A stretch of 64,000 nucleotides of DNA from Enoplosus armatus (lineage: Eukaryota; Chordata; Actinopteri; Centrarchiformes; Enoplosidae): assembly GCF_043641665.1 (NCBI RefSeq), contig NC_092190.1:13142048-13206047 (forward strand), written 5' to 3'. Below the pieces are notes generated by a model that saw only the letters and a program-made list of their open reading frames with translations, was not told where the DNA came from and searched no databases. Positions 1 through 18,615 of the stretch are shown in pieces (the first letter of the stretch is position 1; every line of letters starts with the position of its first letter). The position numbers and the translations under genes were made by a program.

Positions 1-3000
1 CTCTAGCCAGGATGCCGACAGAGAGTTCTGCTTGGACGACAACTTCTGGTGGAGCTTGATGAGGAGGGACAGCATGCTCTCCCGGATCTCCAAGATCTCT
101 GTCACCAGCTGAGGGGGTGTGCCTGGTGGGACCCAGCGTGTTGAGGAGCTCTTGGGCCTGACAACCTGGGTGGCTTCAGTGTTGCTGCGGTTGATTATCT
201 CCTGGAACTTCCTCCTGCGCTCCGCTACAAGGCTGAACACCTGAGCTTCACGCAGGTTCTAAGAAAGCATAGAAAAAAAAACACATATTTAACAATATAC
301 TTATTTACATGAAAGTACATATTTGGTGAACATTTTTATGTGAAACACCTTACAACAACATTAGACCATTTGTTTTTGTACGAGGGATCCAACCCCCAAG
401 TCTGGCAGTGTTAATGCCATGCCATATGATTAATGCTATATGGACACACTGTAAACACATGTGGTACATAAATAAATGATGTCACACACACATACACAAT
501 TTTTGACAGCACACATCATTTCAAGAATCAAGACCACACCATATCAACTAAATATGCAAACAGATAGAAAAGACAAAACCCTTGTGACCAACATCCCTTC
601 AAATTCCACCTGCATCTGGGTGCTTTGGCAGATGTGTCTATGAGCACAAACACCGCCTCCTAAAATGACATCACTAATAGTATGATGGACTTTGATGGAT
701 TGGAGGGGTGCTTCGTTACCATAGTCAGACAGGCACTATACACATAAAAGTCAAATTAAATGTCCATTATAAAATTTCAGCTGACGTTTCAAGAGTACCT
801 TTGCTGATAGCACTCAGAACAACCATATTCAAACCATCCTGATGGTAAAACACACAAGCCATCTGAGGGATTGCCATGACCTGACCTGACGGAAAAGGAC
901 CCAAGCTGCCCTGTTAAATAAACATACATCATACAGCCCAGTCAAGGCAACATCAATCATACTGACATGCGGTTAAAAAGTGTTTATCCAAACCTGCATT
1001 ACACACGTAATTAGTTTCAGCAGTCAAGAGGGAGGGGAACTGCTGAAGCACAGCATTATACACACACCATAACACACAAAGGCAGACGTCCTTTGAAAAG
1101 CACAAAAAACAAACATGTGCAAAGAAATTCTTTCATAAAAAAGATAAAAAGTAGACAAATGCAGCTGCTAGTGGCCTCAAAGCCATCCGCCTTTTTACAG
1201 AAATGGATGTAGATAGCTACCTCTCTCCAATTCCCTGCAAGACGCCTGGAGTTCTGTGGAGCAGGTACAGCAAAATTAATAACAACAATGCTGCATTCAC
1301 GTGGATTCAGGCAGACGGTAGACGACAGATGGACAACACCTTCTGGACGGCACAGGAAAAACAAACGAAATGGCAGGATGGCAAAATTAAACAGCATGAT
1401 TATATGTTGCTATGGTGATGTATTCTTTACAAAGAATTAATAAAAAAAATATTAAATTAAATGATTTCGTGTCGATTATCTTATGTAGTTATTCTAGTAA
1501 TGCATGTGGCTATTAAATGTAGCTTACACTTAATATTCTATTTCAAACTTAATGTTAAATTCCCTCCAAATAGTAAGGTCATTCATTCATTTCCAACATG
1601 GATAGTGAAATGAGAATTGCACTTGGTGTATCCCTTATTTATGTTTGTCTTGTTCCAGATCGCCCATGTTTTCTCCTTTTGTGAGGGAGGATGGCAAAAA
1701 GTTTAATTAATGCCGTCTTACTGTTTTCTGCTGGCTTCACCTAATATTACCGTCCTACTCTCATTCGCTAAAATGATATCCGTCTACTGTCTGCCTGAAT
1801 ACATGTGAATGCAGCTTAATAATGATATATGAAGGAGGTACCAAAAAAAACATGTAAGATGATAAACCATACTCATGCCAGGACAACTCTCAAACAAAAT
1901 GCCAAAAAGCCATATTGTTTTTGTTGGTGTAATGTGCCAACATTATCATACTAGCATGCTCAGTGTTACATTTAGCATGGAAAAGTCAGGGGAGGACCAA
2001 AGCCACTTGGATTAATCCTCCAGATAAATTAACATCTATACCAAAAACCATGGTAATCCATTCAATGTTGAACCAGTCCATAAGAGACGTGACCCTAAAC
2101 TTTGTCAACAACACCTGTCAAGTCTGATGAGTGAACTTAACTTGACGCTTAACACCTTAGATCTCATTTGTTTAATCCGCACAGAAACTGAAGTGAAACA
2201 TTTGTTTACACTACTAAGTGCTGGACTACTTTTTGGCCGGCAGCAGTGACTTCCTGTTGTCTCCACTGGTTGGCTGGCAACCTCACACTGATGATATGAC
2301 CATGTCTTTGGCTGCGCTCCATTTGGCTGTACCGGCGTGCCGCTTGTTACATAGTGGCAAGAGTGGGGAAACTCAGTTGAATGGAGTACAGAAGACAAAT
2401 GAGACAGTCGGTATGACGTTAAGTCCCTCTCAGCTGATAATCAAATAGCAGCAGGTTGAGGAGATGCTGTGGCAGACTTTGATTTCATCTTTTCACAACC
2501 TTTAAGTGTTGTTAGAGACACTACAGTACCTTTTCTATTTAGATTCAGCCACTATGTGTTTATGAATCTATATTGTTTACGATGCTGTTGGTACTTCGTT
2601 TAGTTGCTGTATGGAGCCGTCAATTCAAGTCTGCATAAGCGCCATGTACCATTTTGAGTGCCAACCCGAACGTGTGGGAACCACACCAGACCCCGACACT
2701 GTGCTGGTCTATTGACCACTGCAGGACAAAAAAAACAAAACAAAACTGACAGCAACAGAGGCCTGGCATGCTCAACGCTTAACAAGTGTTTCTGGCGAAC
2801 CTTTAAGCTGACAATTGTCTACTAACACAATCCCGAAAATAAACAGCAACATTGGCATTGAATTAAGTTTTTGGACACCTGATGAATTTTAGGTTGGTTC
2901 TCCTGAGAAAATTATCTGGTTCTTGAGCATTTAGATGTTCAGCTTACTTCCCCAGCCACTAGTTTAATTGACTGTAGTTTAATACTAGCAGGAAGCATTA

Positions 3001-6000
3001 AGTCAATACCAAACTGGGAGACAGTATAGTCACAACACGTTTCAGTTGCAGTTGTTGTTACTACAGTGACATCGTACTGTAATCAATGGTACTGTAATCT
3101 GGCTCAGCCTATAGCAGAACAATATTTTACCTGGCCATAAGAGGAAGCTTCAGTGCTGGTGCTGGGAGGGGCCTCTCTCTTTACTTCAGGAGCTGTCTCA
3201 GGAACCCGAACCCTCACAAAGTTGATGACATGGTGCAGATTGGAGAGGAGGTTGGTGCCAGGGAACCAGCTGTCGTGGCAGTGCTCCTCAATGCAAGGCT
3301 CCTGGAAGCATAAGATCCTGTAAAACACTGGTGGACACCAGACGTCTACACAGTGAGGAGAGTGGTTGTAACTCTCACCTCATCCTCCTTGTTGTCTTGA
3401 ACCTGGTTGTCCAAGCCCAGCTCGATCAGGTACAGCACCATGCACAGCACATGTTCGGACATGTTCTGATGATCCATCCATATCTAAAACATGTCAAACT
3501 ATTAGATTACACTGAAGAACAAGTAGTAAAGTTTTCAGTTTAGTTTATTACCACAAAAAATGTTGGCAATGGTACAAATTACAAAAACATTATCCCTCTC
3601 ACTACTGATACCAACTATGCCAATGTTGTTACATTTAAACAATTTCTCGCCTGTCAATTCTTTTGTCTTTTTCTTTCTACTTTGCCTGATCTACACAATG
3701 AGGTCTGTTCATTTTGTGCTGCACCTTCTGCACTTAGTCAGTCCTGTATTGTAACAATATCTTGTAACATGTCAACTCCAATTAATTAGTTATACATGTG
3801 CAATTAAATATGGCAAACAGAAGCGCTTCTAATTTAGCTCAAGGTGTAAATTGAGATGCAAGGGCAGCACTGTATTATATCACATGAGTGGTCGTTGAAA
3901 GGCTCACCTTGTAAAGGAGAGTGAATATCACAATGTGCAGCGTCTTGCAGTGCAACAGCTTGATTAGGCCTTTGTAACACGGATGCAGAGGAGTCCTCTC
4001 CTTGTAAGGTGGCCATGGGTTGCCGGTGTGAATGCCAGACTGTTTTAAACTAGGTGGCACCATCATTATCAAGAAAGAAAACATCAACAAAGAACAATCA
4101 GCAACACACATGTGCAGGGCGTGTGCTAGCTTACATGAAACAGAAGGTTGAATTTCCACATAAGGCAGGACGATGAGAGAAATAATAGTTTGATGAAGTG
4201 ACACCTTACATTGTTCAGAGTAATTCACTGCACAAAAAGGTTTTTAGTCTATGCAACAGAACAGCCGATGGGCAGCACATTCGCTCTCTATTAGTGATGA
4301 TGGAATCATTGTTATATAAAACCAGGGCAGCCCGACAGGCAATCCATCATATTCAAACAGTGTGAATGAGCAACATGAGGCTGTATCAGACTCTGAAGGT
4401 GGCGATGGCAGCTTCAATATGTTTCAAGGAGAAATATGCCTTCGTTTCATCTGGTTTGGATCACCAAAACTGGACGAGAAGCATAGTGTGTATGTGAAAG
4501 AAGTACAATTAACTACATCAGTGATCTATGCATACAGTTTCAGTTACAGCTTTACCAAAAAAAAAAGGCCTAAAATCTCATTAAAAGGTTATCTTCCCAA
4601 CTACTATTTCAAACACATACGCTTTCAGTGAGGGACCCTTTCCTTATAATTAGCATCTTCACACGTTCTAGCAACCCTCAAGGAAATTAACCCCAAGGTA
4701 TCTCCCTCACCTCCACTGACACGTTTGTCTTGGGAGACGTCTGTACCACAATCAAACAAGAAAGATTTCCTCAATTCTATTACAATTTAGAGTGAAATAT
4801 AGATTTTTCTAGACAGCTTTCTAATTGGAACCAACTTGAGCACCCGGTAGACCTGACCTTTCTTATCATGTCCCTTCATGAGCATGTGAGAGGGGACCCT
4901 ACCTCACTGAACAGACCATGATGCAGGTTGGTTTTGTCAGGGACGACTGAACATGAATACTCCCAACAAAACAATAGAGTACTGTCAGGCAAAATGCAAC
5001 AGCAATATGTGATATACAATGATAGTGTTTCACAGTTTATTAAATACCTAAATGACATTAAAAAAACATTTACATGGGGAAAATTAAGTCACCACTGTCA
5101 ACTTACAATGCTGAGTATCTGTCCATTGCTGACTGGACGTCACGTCGATAGACTGTTCTGAGGACGACCATGATGGGGTCAAACTCCTTCTCCCACACCT
5201 CGGCTAGTTGAGAAAAGGGACAGAATTGTTTTGTAACCTCCTGTACAAAGTGACATTGATTCACTTTCTTCCTATTTTCATCTTCTCTATGTAAGTGGTG
5301 TAAGGCTGCCCCCAAGTGGTCTGCTGAGGACTAATGACATACATCTAATGCTCAAGACTTTCAGCTCATACTCATTATCTTTTTCACTAATTTCTACCCA
5401 CAAATTAGAATATTAAATGTGTGGTCTGAAATACAATACATTACATTTATTCCCTCTCCGTAGGTTGTGCAAGATATCTATTACACAAATAGGCACGGAG
5501 CATACGTTTGTTTCCATTATATCAATACAATAAACCTAATAGGAGCAATGCACCAAGGACTACTTAAGAATAAAGATTATGATCTGTTGAATACACCAGG
5601 ATAAAAAAATATCATGCTCTTCTGACTGGAGAGCAATGTAAACTTTTGTACACACACACATATTCAATTGTTACTAGGCACAAATAAAGAACTTGGATCC
5701 ATGAATTACTTGTGGTACATTTTAGGCCATGAACTAGCAAATAAAATACTATAGATACTGAGAAAATATATGTTTTATTAGGTTTCCAATTCAAGTAGAA
5801 ACTGACCAGTGATTTGGTTAATATTACATGGCACACTGTACCATTTCTTTATTCTATTAATTTGCAGCCCTTCTCCCCCATTTTCTCCCTATTTGGAACA
5901 CCCAAATACCTTACTCATTGCAGTCCTTGCTAACATTACTGTTGACCAGTGGAGGGCAGCAGACAGACCTCTAGATAGGAGGTACAGTTTTGCGCAAATT

Positions 6001-9000
6001 CAGCATTAACCACACCAGCTACCTCTGTGACATTCCCGACTGCACTTTTCAAAGCAGGTTGTGGTTGACCCCAAACATCCTACCTTTTGGTGTATACATG
6101 CCCTGCTGCATGGAGCCTCCAGGCTCAAACACTGGCGCTTTGAAGTCAGCCACAGCAGAGAGCATCTCCTCAAAACTACAACTCCCTGGTACAATGCCAC
6201 TCTTTGGGTTGGGATTCTCAGGAATCTAAGATAACACTTTTAAGGAAAAAGGCTGTCATGGATGACTGAATATATTTGGTCTTTAATGTATTTGTTAAGT
6301 ATTGAAGGATACAAGGTCTAACAGCGCGCTGTGTGTACGGTCATTCATACACAACTGCGAGACCATCTCAGCCCGAAGGATCTCGTCATCCGTCATCCCT
6401 GTTAGTGAGAGAGAGAAGAAGAATGTAAGGACAAACTGACGAAGATTACAGTCCTACATTAAATACCAATTAGCATAACACAAGAGTGGAGGCCGTGGGG
6501 TTTAAGCAAATATCATGTTAAGTGTCTTTTAGTCAGTTTAAGCAAGAGTCTGCCTGTGATAACAGTTCTTAAAAATGTAGGTTTCCTGTGTTTGGCAGAA
6601 GGATTATAATGGAGAGGAGTGTCAATGTAGGAAGACATTTTTGGATACGATTCAGACAGCCTATATTTATCTCCAGCATGAACAAAATACTGTACTTTAG
6701 CAGCAGCACTTCATAGGTGTGTGCTGTACCTGAAAAATGTCACTAAGGTTCGTTTTTTAATGCCACTCATACTTTCACCACTTTAGGCTGTATATAGCCA
6801 ATAATGCTACATCAAATACATGTAGCATAAACTACATTTTAACTTGTCAAAATAGAAAAAAGCACAGGTGTTACTATTAACAATGACTGCATTCTATTGA
6901 AGTGTACGCCATGACAGTGAGGCAGCATATATATATATATATATATCTCATAGGCCTATGATAATATGTGCTCTACAGTTTAACTGGAAGATTCCGACTT
7001 CCATCACAATCTACCAGCTGTCAGTAATGTAAACTAACGAGTTAGCTCTTTAGTTGCAGAGTGTGACGTGAAGTCATCAGCAAGTCCTCTCTTTCTTTTC
7101 AGACATCATAATTATACGGAGTGGAGTTTCTTTCTTTGATTGATTGAAAAACAGCATGCAGATAACATATTAACCAGAAAACTACCAGAAATTTCATTTT
7201 GTAATTTCAATAATCAACTCTAGAAATGAATATTAATAAGTCTAACTAAATTTGCCAGTGACAGAAGCTGCCAACAAATAACTCTTGCCTCTCTTACAGC
7301 TTGTTAAAGACAAAGCAATTCAAATTGTGGCACTATTTGAAATTTGCACTCTTTTAAATTGTGACTGTTTTAAACACAATACATCATTCAGCCCCACCAC
7401 TGAGTCTGCTGAGCACAGTCTAACTCAGTACATTTGGCATAGCGCCCCATGTCCTTCAAGGTTTGGCATATGTCACCATGAAATTTGAACTCATTCCCTA
7501 GCCAGATTTCATTTTGGGACCCCTACCTTATGTTTCACTAAACATTCACATACAAAAACAATGTATGTTGTCACATACTGCTAATTGATATCTTTTTTAA
7601 TATGATTAACTTCAGTTGCTGTTAATTATGATTCACTACAGTTGATGCCTGAATTGCTGGTGGATTAGTCTGAAACGTTGCAAAATTATGTGATGTGGCA
7701 AAGAAAAAGTTTTAAAAAATAATGACATCATGTGCCAAACATAGGAAAACAAAACTAGCTAACACTCACCAACAATGACTCAAAGACACACCAGGATATT
7801 TTCCCAACACACTGTGGCATGTGGCATCAAAATAACCACTTAAGTGTATCAGTACCTCAGACAGCAAACACGTTATGATCTTTATGAAATTAAATTTACC
7901 GTAGCCTTATTTTATTATATTGTAAGCCTTTTGTTCATCTCTGACTCCCCATACACAGTGAGCATCCCCCGTTGTACCACTTACCCAAATGAATGCGAAG
8001 GCTTGTCAATATGACCAGGAAGGTCAGTGCTCCTTCAAGCATCGGACGCTCCTGCTCAGAGTCTAACACAGCATTCTGATGCTGAGAGGCCATGGTCAAC
8101 AGGTCTACCACTTTGAACCTGTGCGAGAGAAGACATGTATACAATGCAACTGATCTGCGTTGAATTACAAATGATATGAATGCATGGGTAGGAGGTCGAG
8201 CTTACCTCTCAAAAACACTTGAGATAAAGTAGTCAGGATCTAGTCTTGATGCACAAACCTATAAAATAAATAAAAGAGAAATTCATAGGAAACAAAAAAT
8301 GAAAACAATAATTATTGTTACAGTCTATGAGCAATACTGATGGTGAGTAATGTCTGTAATACAAAAATCCAAACCTGGAGCAGATAGATGTCTGGGTCAA
8401 TCATGGAGTTGCAGAAATGTGACTGCACGTAGGTCATAGCCTGTCCCTTGATCTGGAGACCATTCCTGACCCACATGTTGCTGTGGATCTCTGACAGGCT
8501 TGCCTACAGCCATACATAGCAAAGTCTTAGTTAACATGTGGCAACAGAAAAACAGAGGAGATGTATTCATGAATACAAGCCCACAAATCTGTTCATGGGC
8601 CTCTTGTATTATACCTGGATTTGGAGTGGATGCACCATGATCTTCATCAGCATCTCTTGGTCAGGCAGGAGGCTGTCCAGGTCCAGGCCTTGGCACTTTA
8701 CAGCCTGTAAATTTTCAACCAAACAGTTAACTTTCAAACACATACAAATATACTGCTGAGTCATGTCTTAAGAGATGAGAGCCTCCGACATACCTTACTG
8801 AGGAACATGGCATAGTAGCGGTGCAGTGGCAGGTGAAATGTCACTTGATTTGGAACAGGCTATAAGAGATATGAGATATAAGAGCCATAAGAAACAGGAG
8901 GAGAAAGCTTGCTTGTAAATACAGTGGTTTGGCTTTTACATTTACCTCATCAATGAAGCCAATGGCATCAAACCAGATCTGCAGGGTCTCCAAGCAGTAG

Positions 9001-12000
9001 CGAACCACAGTTTTAGTATATTCCTGTGTCTCCTGTTAACAACAATTTAACATGTTAAAAATTCATATAGGGTTAAACAGTAAGTGCATGCAGCACAAGA
9101 TGCTCGACATGCATGTTCGTTCAAGATCATCAGGAATGCACACAGGACATGTGTGTGAGAGTAGTCTGAGTGTAAAGACAGGACTTACTTTGACTTTGCA
9201 GTGTGTTAGAAGACCCCACATTGGTTGTGCACAGGCCTCGAGCTCTGCTGCAAACGCTGCATAGTATGTCTGGGACTCAAATTCCACGTGTTCATTCAAC
9301 TCCCGCTTATTCAGGTTCATGCCTATCACAGCAGGAAATGGTTTAAAAGGTTAGACAGTGACCACATGTTACATGGCTTCTTAATGCTCATATGAGCAAT
9401 CAATAAAAAAATAATTACAAAGAGCGTACCTTGTGTTTTGAAAAGTTTATATTTTTTGTACACCAGAATTTAAAGCAAGAGCAGCACAGTAGATATGCAT
9501 ATAATGTAATAGTGACCCTGTGCACATAAAGCCAGCAAGAGGATACTCAAGCCTGCACTGCAAGGGTGAGTGTTATTTTTAAGGTTGTGGTAGAGTACAC
9601 ATGGCCAGAGAGCAGCACTAACCACAATTCTAATTCAGTGACAGAGTCATACTCCCCTCGACTCACTTTTTCTATGAGACATTATTATCAGCAGAGGACA
9701 GATGAGGTCCGCCTCTGTCTGACTAAGCACACCATTGGTCTATAAAGCCGTACTGAAAATCTGCACAAGCAGGAGCAATCATTTAAAAGTGTTGTGTCTT
9801 GGCACTACACTGCCGTAATTGAATAGATGGGGTACAAGAAAGCAAGTATTAACCAATGACAAACAAATAACAGGGTAAGGCAAGAGCAACACCTGTTTCA
9901 TGACCACCAGCTGTAAAAATTCTAATCTGAATTACCAAAAGGTAGATATCGAGGTTGAAATGTCTTTGAGCAAGCACACTGAACCCCAAACTCTGCCTCT
10001 ATCAGTGTGTGAATGTGTGAATGAGAGGCGCAGTGAAGTTCAGTGCAGTCGATTTATCATTTATCTATCAAACTATGACTTACCTTGGAAAAATGACACG
10101 AAGCTCATCCATAGCATCAACAATGAATGGTCTTCCAGGAACTTTTTCGCTACACTTTGGTGTGAGAGGATGTTAATAAAGTCACTAACTAATGGCCAGT
10201 AGGTGTTGTTCTTCAACAGAGCCTCACTGCAGTTCACCACAACATGGCGACTGTTCTCTTCATCTAAAAAGGAAAAAAACAAGGGACAAGGAAACACACA
10301 GACATTTAATTCATGTATTTAGTTTTTCCAAACCAACACGTCAAAAGAAACAAATATGTGAGACATGAGAAAGACAATACACTCACAAGTTACACAACTC
10401 AACACCTGGCTTCCAATACAGAGTAACAATTTTATAATAAAAAAAAAGGACTACACTCAAAAATTTAAAATTCAAGCTTATTTCACTCGCCTACACAATG
10501 ACAAAGGCCAGAGGGATGAAACATCTGTGCATGTTTTTTTTCTGCACTGAGAATGATTAAAAATACAAAGCAAAATTAAGAGCTACGTTTTGCTCTTTTG
10601 AAAGCGTTCCAGTTTTTCCTTCTTAAAACATTTCACAGGCTTCATGTACCCGATTTTGTATTACTAAAAACGAGAGAGTGGCAGCTTATGAATATAAAGT
10701 TAATGGTAGAAGTTAATCATCAGTCTGCAATATCACCAATCACTTCTAAAAAACCTAGTCAGAAAGTCTCATGCTGTTCACATGTGGTGTTGTGATCCAA
10801 ACCGAGTATCACGTCGTTCTTTACAGGAACTACTTGAAGTGTGATGAGGTGTGTTAAATCAAAATAATTAGAAATTCAACACATTTGAACAGCTTACCCT
10901 GAAGTTCACTTTTAATAAGGCAACTCTCCATCATGTAGAGGAGGACTGTGACCATGATGTCCAGCAGCTGGCACTCCTCCGTCACATGTCGAGCCAGCTC
11001 CTCGTTGCTGAACAGCTGCACACTAATATGTACAATGCGGTTGGACATGGTATCCGACTCGTGGCTTTTCATCAGTGTTTTCATGATGAATGCATAATGC
11101 TGAACAAATGTTTTTGTAAAAGTGATCTGCCAGACAGGAAGAGAAAAGCCCATAACACAATTAAGGCTTACTGTTGTGATGCTGTCGCTTTTAATGAGGA
11201 TTCCATTTGCTTTCAGAACATAATACACATGACAAGCATAATTTCAGTTACCCGAGAGTCTATGCCATGACATGCAAAGGAATTATATTACAACAAAAGA
11301 CCAGACATGCATCTAAAAGTGATAGTAAATATAAATATGGAGAGAAAAATACCTTGTAATCTTGATCTGGCAACATGTTCAGTAAGAAAGTGACCATCTT
11401 CTGAGGAAACTCATATTTTATTGTCCAAAACAGCAATTCCTCCAGAAAGCATTTATGCTTCAGGGATTCAATAATACACGGGTCTGAGGGCAGAAAAGGC
11501 ACATAATAAGACGAGTGGTTCATGAAACATATTCTAGTGCATTACATTTTACAGTATATTCTTTACATTTACCTTTGGTACTGCTGCTCAGCTTAACCCT
11601 CTTCCTCTGTCCAACAGACTGCCCTGCATCTTGGTCCTCCTGAGAGGAAACAAAACAACGCAACTTTCAACCAACAGGTCTACAAAATGTTTAACATTAA
11701 CTGTAGTCAGTTTATATTAAATTAAAATCAAACTAATCTGACATGTTGAGTGGCAAAAACAATTAATCAACAACCATTTTGGTAATTGATTAATCATTTA
11801 ATTATCAAGTAAAAATGTATTGAGTAAAAGTCCCAAACATAAACTGAATATCTTTGGATTTTTGGATGATTAAAGAGTAAGACATCTACATATGTCTGGT
11901 CAGTTGTGATGGGCATTTTGTTTTTACATTTAATAGACAAAATGATCCATGTATTAATAAAAAGAAATGTTTAATGAGTTATTCGATGTCTGATGGAGGC

Positions 12001-15000
12001 ACATACCTCTTTGTTAGACTCATCTGGGCTCCCTGGAGCAGCGGTTCCTAAGAAAACCAAGAAAAACATTTAGCCACAAGTAGACTTGTAACATCTTAAG
12101 CCACTAGACAAACACATGTAGATGTCCGAGATATCACAGTTCACATTCAACATGGGTCAAAATAAGAGGTGACACACTTTCTAATTCCTTCAAAATCATT
12201 TATGTAAAGTTTGACTTCTCTTGAAATAAGTGCTGAGGTCTGCGCTGTCTGGCGATAAACTTTATTTGTTTATCTTAACCAACTGACATCATACATGTGC
12301 ATTATGTAGAATAGCTATGATATAGGCAGTTCAAGTAGAGTGTGTGTTAAAGAAAGTGGTTGCTGAAAGTCCACAGGACTGTGGTGCTATGGAATAAAAT
12401 TTGATTGCTTTTCGATTCCTTTAGCAAAATGCGATTATGTTTCACTCTGTTTGCTTGATGCAAAGAAAAGTCCTAACAATAACTTCCTGGCACCTGCAGG
12501 GCTTAGTCACCCAAAAAATGCATGCACATTATCAAGAACTTCAAAACAGAAAATATGCGTCATGTAATGTGTAATGGTTATCTTACCCAACAGGACCATT
12601 GCTCCTGCTCCTCCTTCAGCACCACCAGTGACATCAGCAGTAGCACCTTGGGCTTTCTCCTCCACAGACACCAGACCTGAATTCTTCAGGGCTGACAGAT
12701 ACTTGTCATAGTTCTTTTTAGCATATAAATTCTCCTCTTGGCCTGCAACAGTGAAGCAAAACAGAAATTGCAACAATTGTCATCATGCCAAGATAAAGAA
12801 AACTTTATCACAAGCTAATGTGCAGTACTTGAAGTAAAGGAGACTAGATTAGGTAATCTCCTACATAATGCATGACTTAGATGAAACTGCAGACCAAAAG
12901 GTTTTCCTCTTTCCATTCCTTTTTAACAGTGAAAGTTATACATTTTAGTAAATGCATTGTGTCAATAGGTGCCTAAATAAATCAAGCAGAATCTTTTCCT
13001 CATGAGAAGTAATGCATTGGCAATGGGTGACAATAAAGAAACAACACAATAACATCACTTCAATCATTCAAAAATGATTGCCTAAAACCAAGAAAGAAAC
13101 CACTAAGATTCTGCGGTGTGACGATGCTTAATAATTATCAACCTATGTTGGTCTAACACAAACTCTGGTGTAAATATTTACCCATGCTCAAGTCCTTGAA
13201 TGTTTGCTGATTGGTCAAGATCTTTGTCAGTACAGTCCTCATTGCTCCTCCCATCTTTGTGAGCTCCTCCAGGAAGGAGATCTGAGGCTCCAGCTGCTGC
13301 AGGACTTTCTGTAGATCTCGCTCAGTTGAGGTGTCTGGCAAGTCAAGATAACAGATATAAGCCATCAGTACATTGTGTACATAATTTTGGATGTAAACAG
13401 TTGTATAACTCTGTTATCAGTTTGCACAGCAAATCCTGGGTTGCACTTGATATGCAACAGGAGATCCACATCATATATACAATGCCAAAACCAAAAAAGT
13501 AAATGGGAGATTATGGAATACTTTTGATACTATGTTTCTGCAAGAAAGACACATTTAAAGTATATTTTCATAGTTGCAGCTTTTGTTTAAGGTGGCCAGT
13601 GGGTCAAGTACATTATCTTACATCTTTGCAGTTTTCTTTGTAAAGAGAATATTGTTGTCATGAGTGTTGTCACCTGGCTCAACGTATCCATCTCTCAGAT
13701 ACTGTATGATACACAGGATAAAGCGAGGAAGAACCATCTCAGACATCAAGAGAAGATCTCGAGGTATTGAGGGCACATTCTCCCCCGTTCTCAACCGATG
13801 CCGTCTGCAAAACCTGTCAGAAAAAACAACAAAACAAATGTTGATGGCGCAGCTTAAATCATCATAGGTGACACCAGAACCTGGAATTGCAATTTGGTCA
13901 GAGGCTTCATAATGGTCCTGCCACACCGGGAGGTTGGGTTTAAGTATAATTTTATTTTCATTTTTTGTTTGCTTTCATGGATGTAATATGTGTTATTACA
14001 TCAAGGTAAAGAGTTGAATATTGGGTTGGGTGGAGGTTAAAGATGGTTGGGATTAGGTGAGAATTCCAGGGTAAGAATCTGGGAGGTATTTTCTATCTCT
14101 GCCCATACACACGGTACAATCAATAGCAATTCACAAACTACTACGTCTCTTGCTCATACTCCTCACAACTGCATTTGAATGAGACGAATCAGTCAGCAGC
14201 AAAGTCACTGCAAATAAAAGCACCAAACCTTAATTGTTCAGCAGACCACTGCCATACTCTGACCTGCTAATAAAACTGCTTGACAGTAAGTATAAGTTTT
14301 GACTCAGTCAATATTTTATCCAACTATGGCCGTACATTAACGGTTTCTGAGAGGAAAAACTATCATCAAGAATGGAGATATGATGATAAATTATAGCTAT
14401 CATTTAACTGTAATTCAGGCTTCAACGAGAGTGAAAGAGGGCACGTTTATATCACCATAATCGGACTCCCAGATCATACCTTAGCAGTCATATATTGGCA
14501 ATCTATAGATGTATTGAAACCTACAGCTGCTGGTATGAAAATTATTGTTATGGTTAGCATGGCTAGCTAATCCCCTGAGAAGAGCTGCTTAGTCGGTGGT
14601 TTCCTGTTAATAAACGACAGGAGCATCGTATTATTCAAAAGTGTTGCTGAGTGGCAGTAATTTGTAAGCATATCTCAGACAGAATTATCTGGAAGCTGAC
14701 ACCGACTACGCAGATCAGAAATTTTTATTAGCTAAGTTAGCTTCCCACCAATACCTGTCAAAACAATACTGGATAGCCCGTTAGATAGCATAGCCAGCTT
14801 AGCTAACAGCTAGCTTGGACTTACCCACTCTCTCGCATGACATTACTGTCTCCACAGTCACAGGCCCCACCAGCCTGGCTCCTGAACATGTTGAAATCAT
14901 GGCCCGTGTGGTCTCCGTTATTGAAACACTCAGCACACAGTGACATGCACGGGGAGATGCCACAGGTCCGGCATCGATATGCCACGAAATTAGCCGTCCA

Positions 15001-15258
15001 AACCAAGCCGCACAGAGTCGCGTTGTCATAGGACCGGACCGTTTTGCAGAAGTCCTCGAAACCTTCGCCTCCTGCAATTAGACATTTACACCAGTCAAGA
15101 GCCTCTGTGTCCGCCGCTGGTTTTTCGGGATTTAGTACAGCGTCGAGCAGCTCCTGAAGTTGCCGGACCCCAGAGCTATTGTCAGTCCGATTTAAGTCTG
15201 CCTTCAAGTGGGCAGCAGTGGCTTTCTTGTCCCGGCGCAGCAGCGACGCCGCCATCAT
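1..15258 (-). CDS. ubr3: UBR3 E3 ubiquitin-protein ligase, 5' part (23 exons, 3' end outside window)
   Basis: Large RING-type E3 ligase of the N-recognin-like UBR family, a cytosolic regulator of protein turnover. About 1075 codons are present of a family length near 1890; the RING-H2 and C-terminal part lie beyond base 1. Coding exons: 15258-14825, 13813-13674, 13334-13182, 12742-12587, 12047-12007, 11639-11573, 11483-11353, 11126-10898, 10263-10084, 9322-9189, 9032-8946, 8859-8794, 8704-8615, 8503-8375, 8258-8206, 8118-7985, 6398-6313, 6225-6084, 5203-5107, 4049-3908, 3483-3379, 3301-3131, 258-1. Phase closes at all junctions. The UBR zinc box is at about residues 95-160 ([14 protein letters not shown], then GACDCGD and FCRRH). 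Conserved blocks such as [18 protein letters not shown] and [18 protein letters not shown] fix the identity as UBR3 rather than UBR1/2. Two adjacent Met codons (15258, 15255) could start it. The intron 259-3130 shows no recognisable feature. Confidence 0.96.
6927..6946. repeat. (AT)n microsatellite in ubr3 intron
   Basis: Ten uninterrupted AT units in the 1.6 kb intron 6399-7984 of ubr3. The rest of that intron shows nothing I can name. Confidence 0.9.
11736..11985 (-). mobile_element. Degraded non-autonomous DNA transposon, copy C
   Basis: AT-rich block in the ubr3 intron between coding exons 12007 and 11639. It contains the ATTAATC / GATTAATC palindromic steps and the AAGTAAAAATG core shared, in inverse orientation, with the element at 52770-53046. 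Ends are approximate and the copy is old. Confidence 0.5.
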
Positions 15259-18521
<3,263 letters not shown>

Positions 18522-18570
18522 CGCTTTCACTGGAATGGATTTAAGTTGCCTCTGCATTTTCACTGTTTAT

Positions 18571-18576
18571 AATAAA
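18571..18576 (+). other. mettl5 polyadenylation signal
   Basis: AATAAA 50 bp after the mettl5 stop codon. It lies inside the ssb 3' UTR. Confidence 0.65.
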
Positions 18577-18615
18577 TGTTTTCGAAAAAGAAAAATTCTG
18601 GGTGTGACCTCGTGA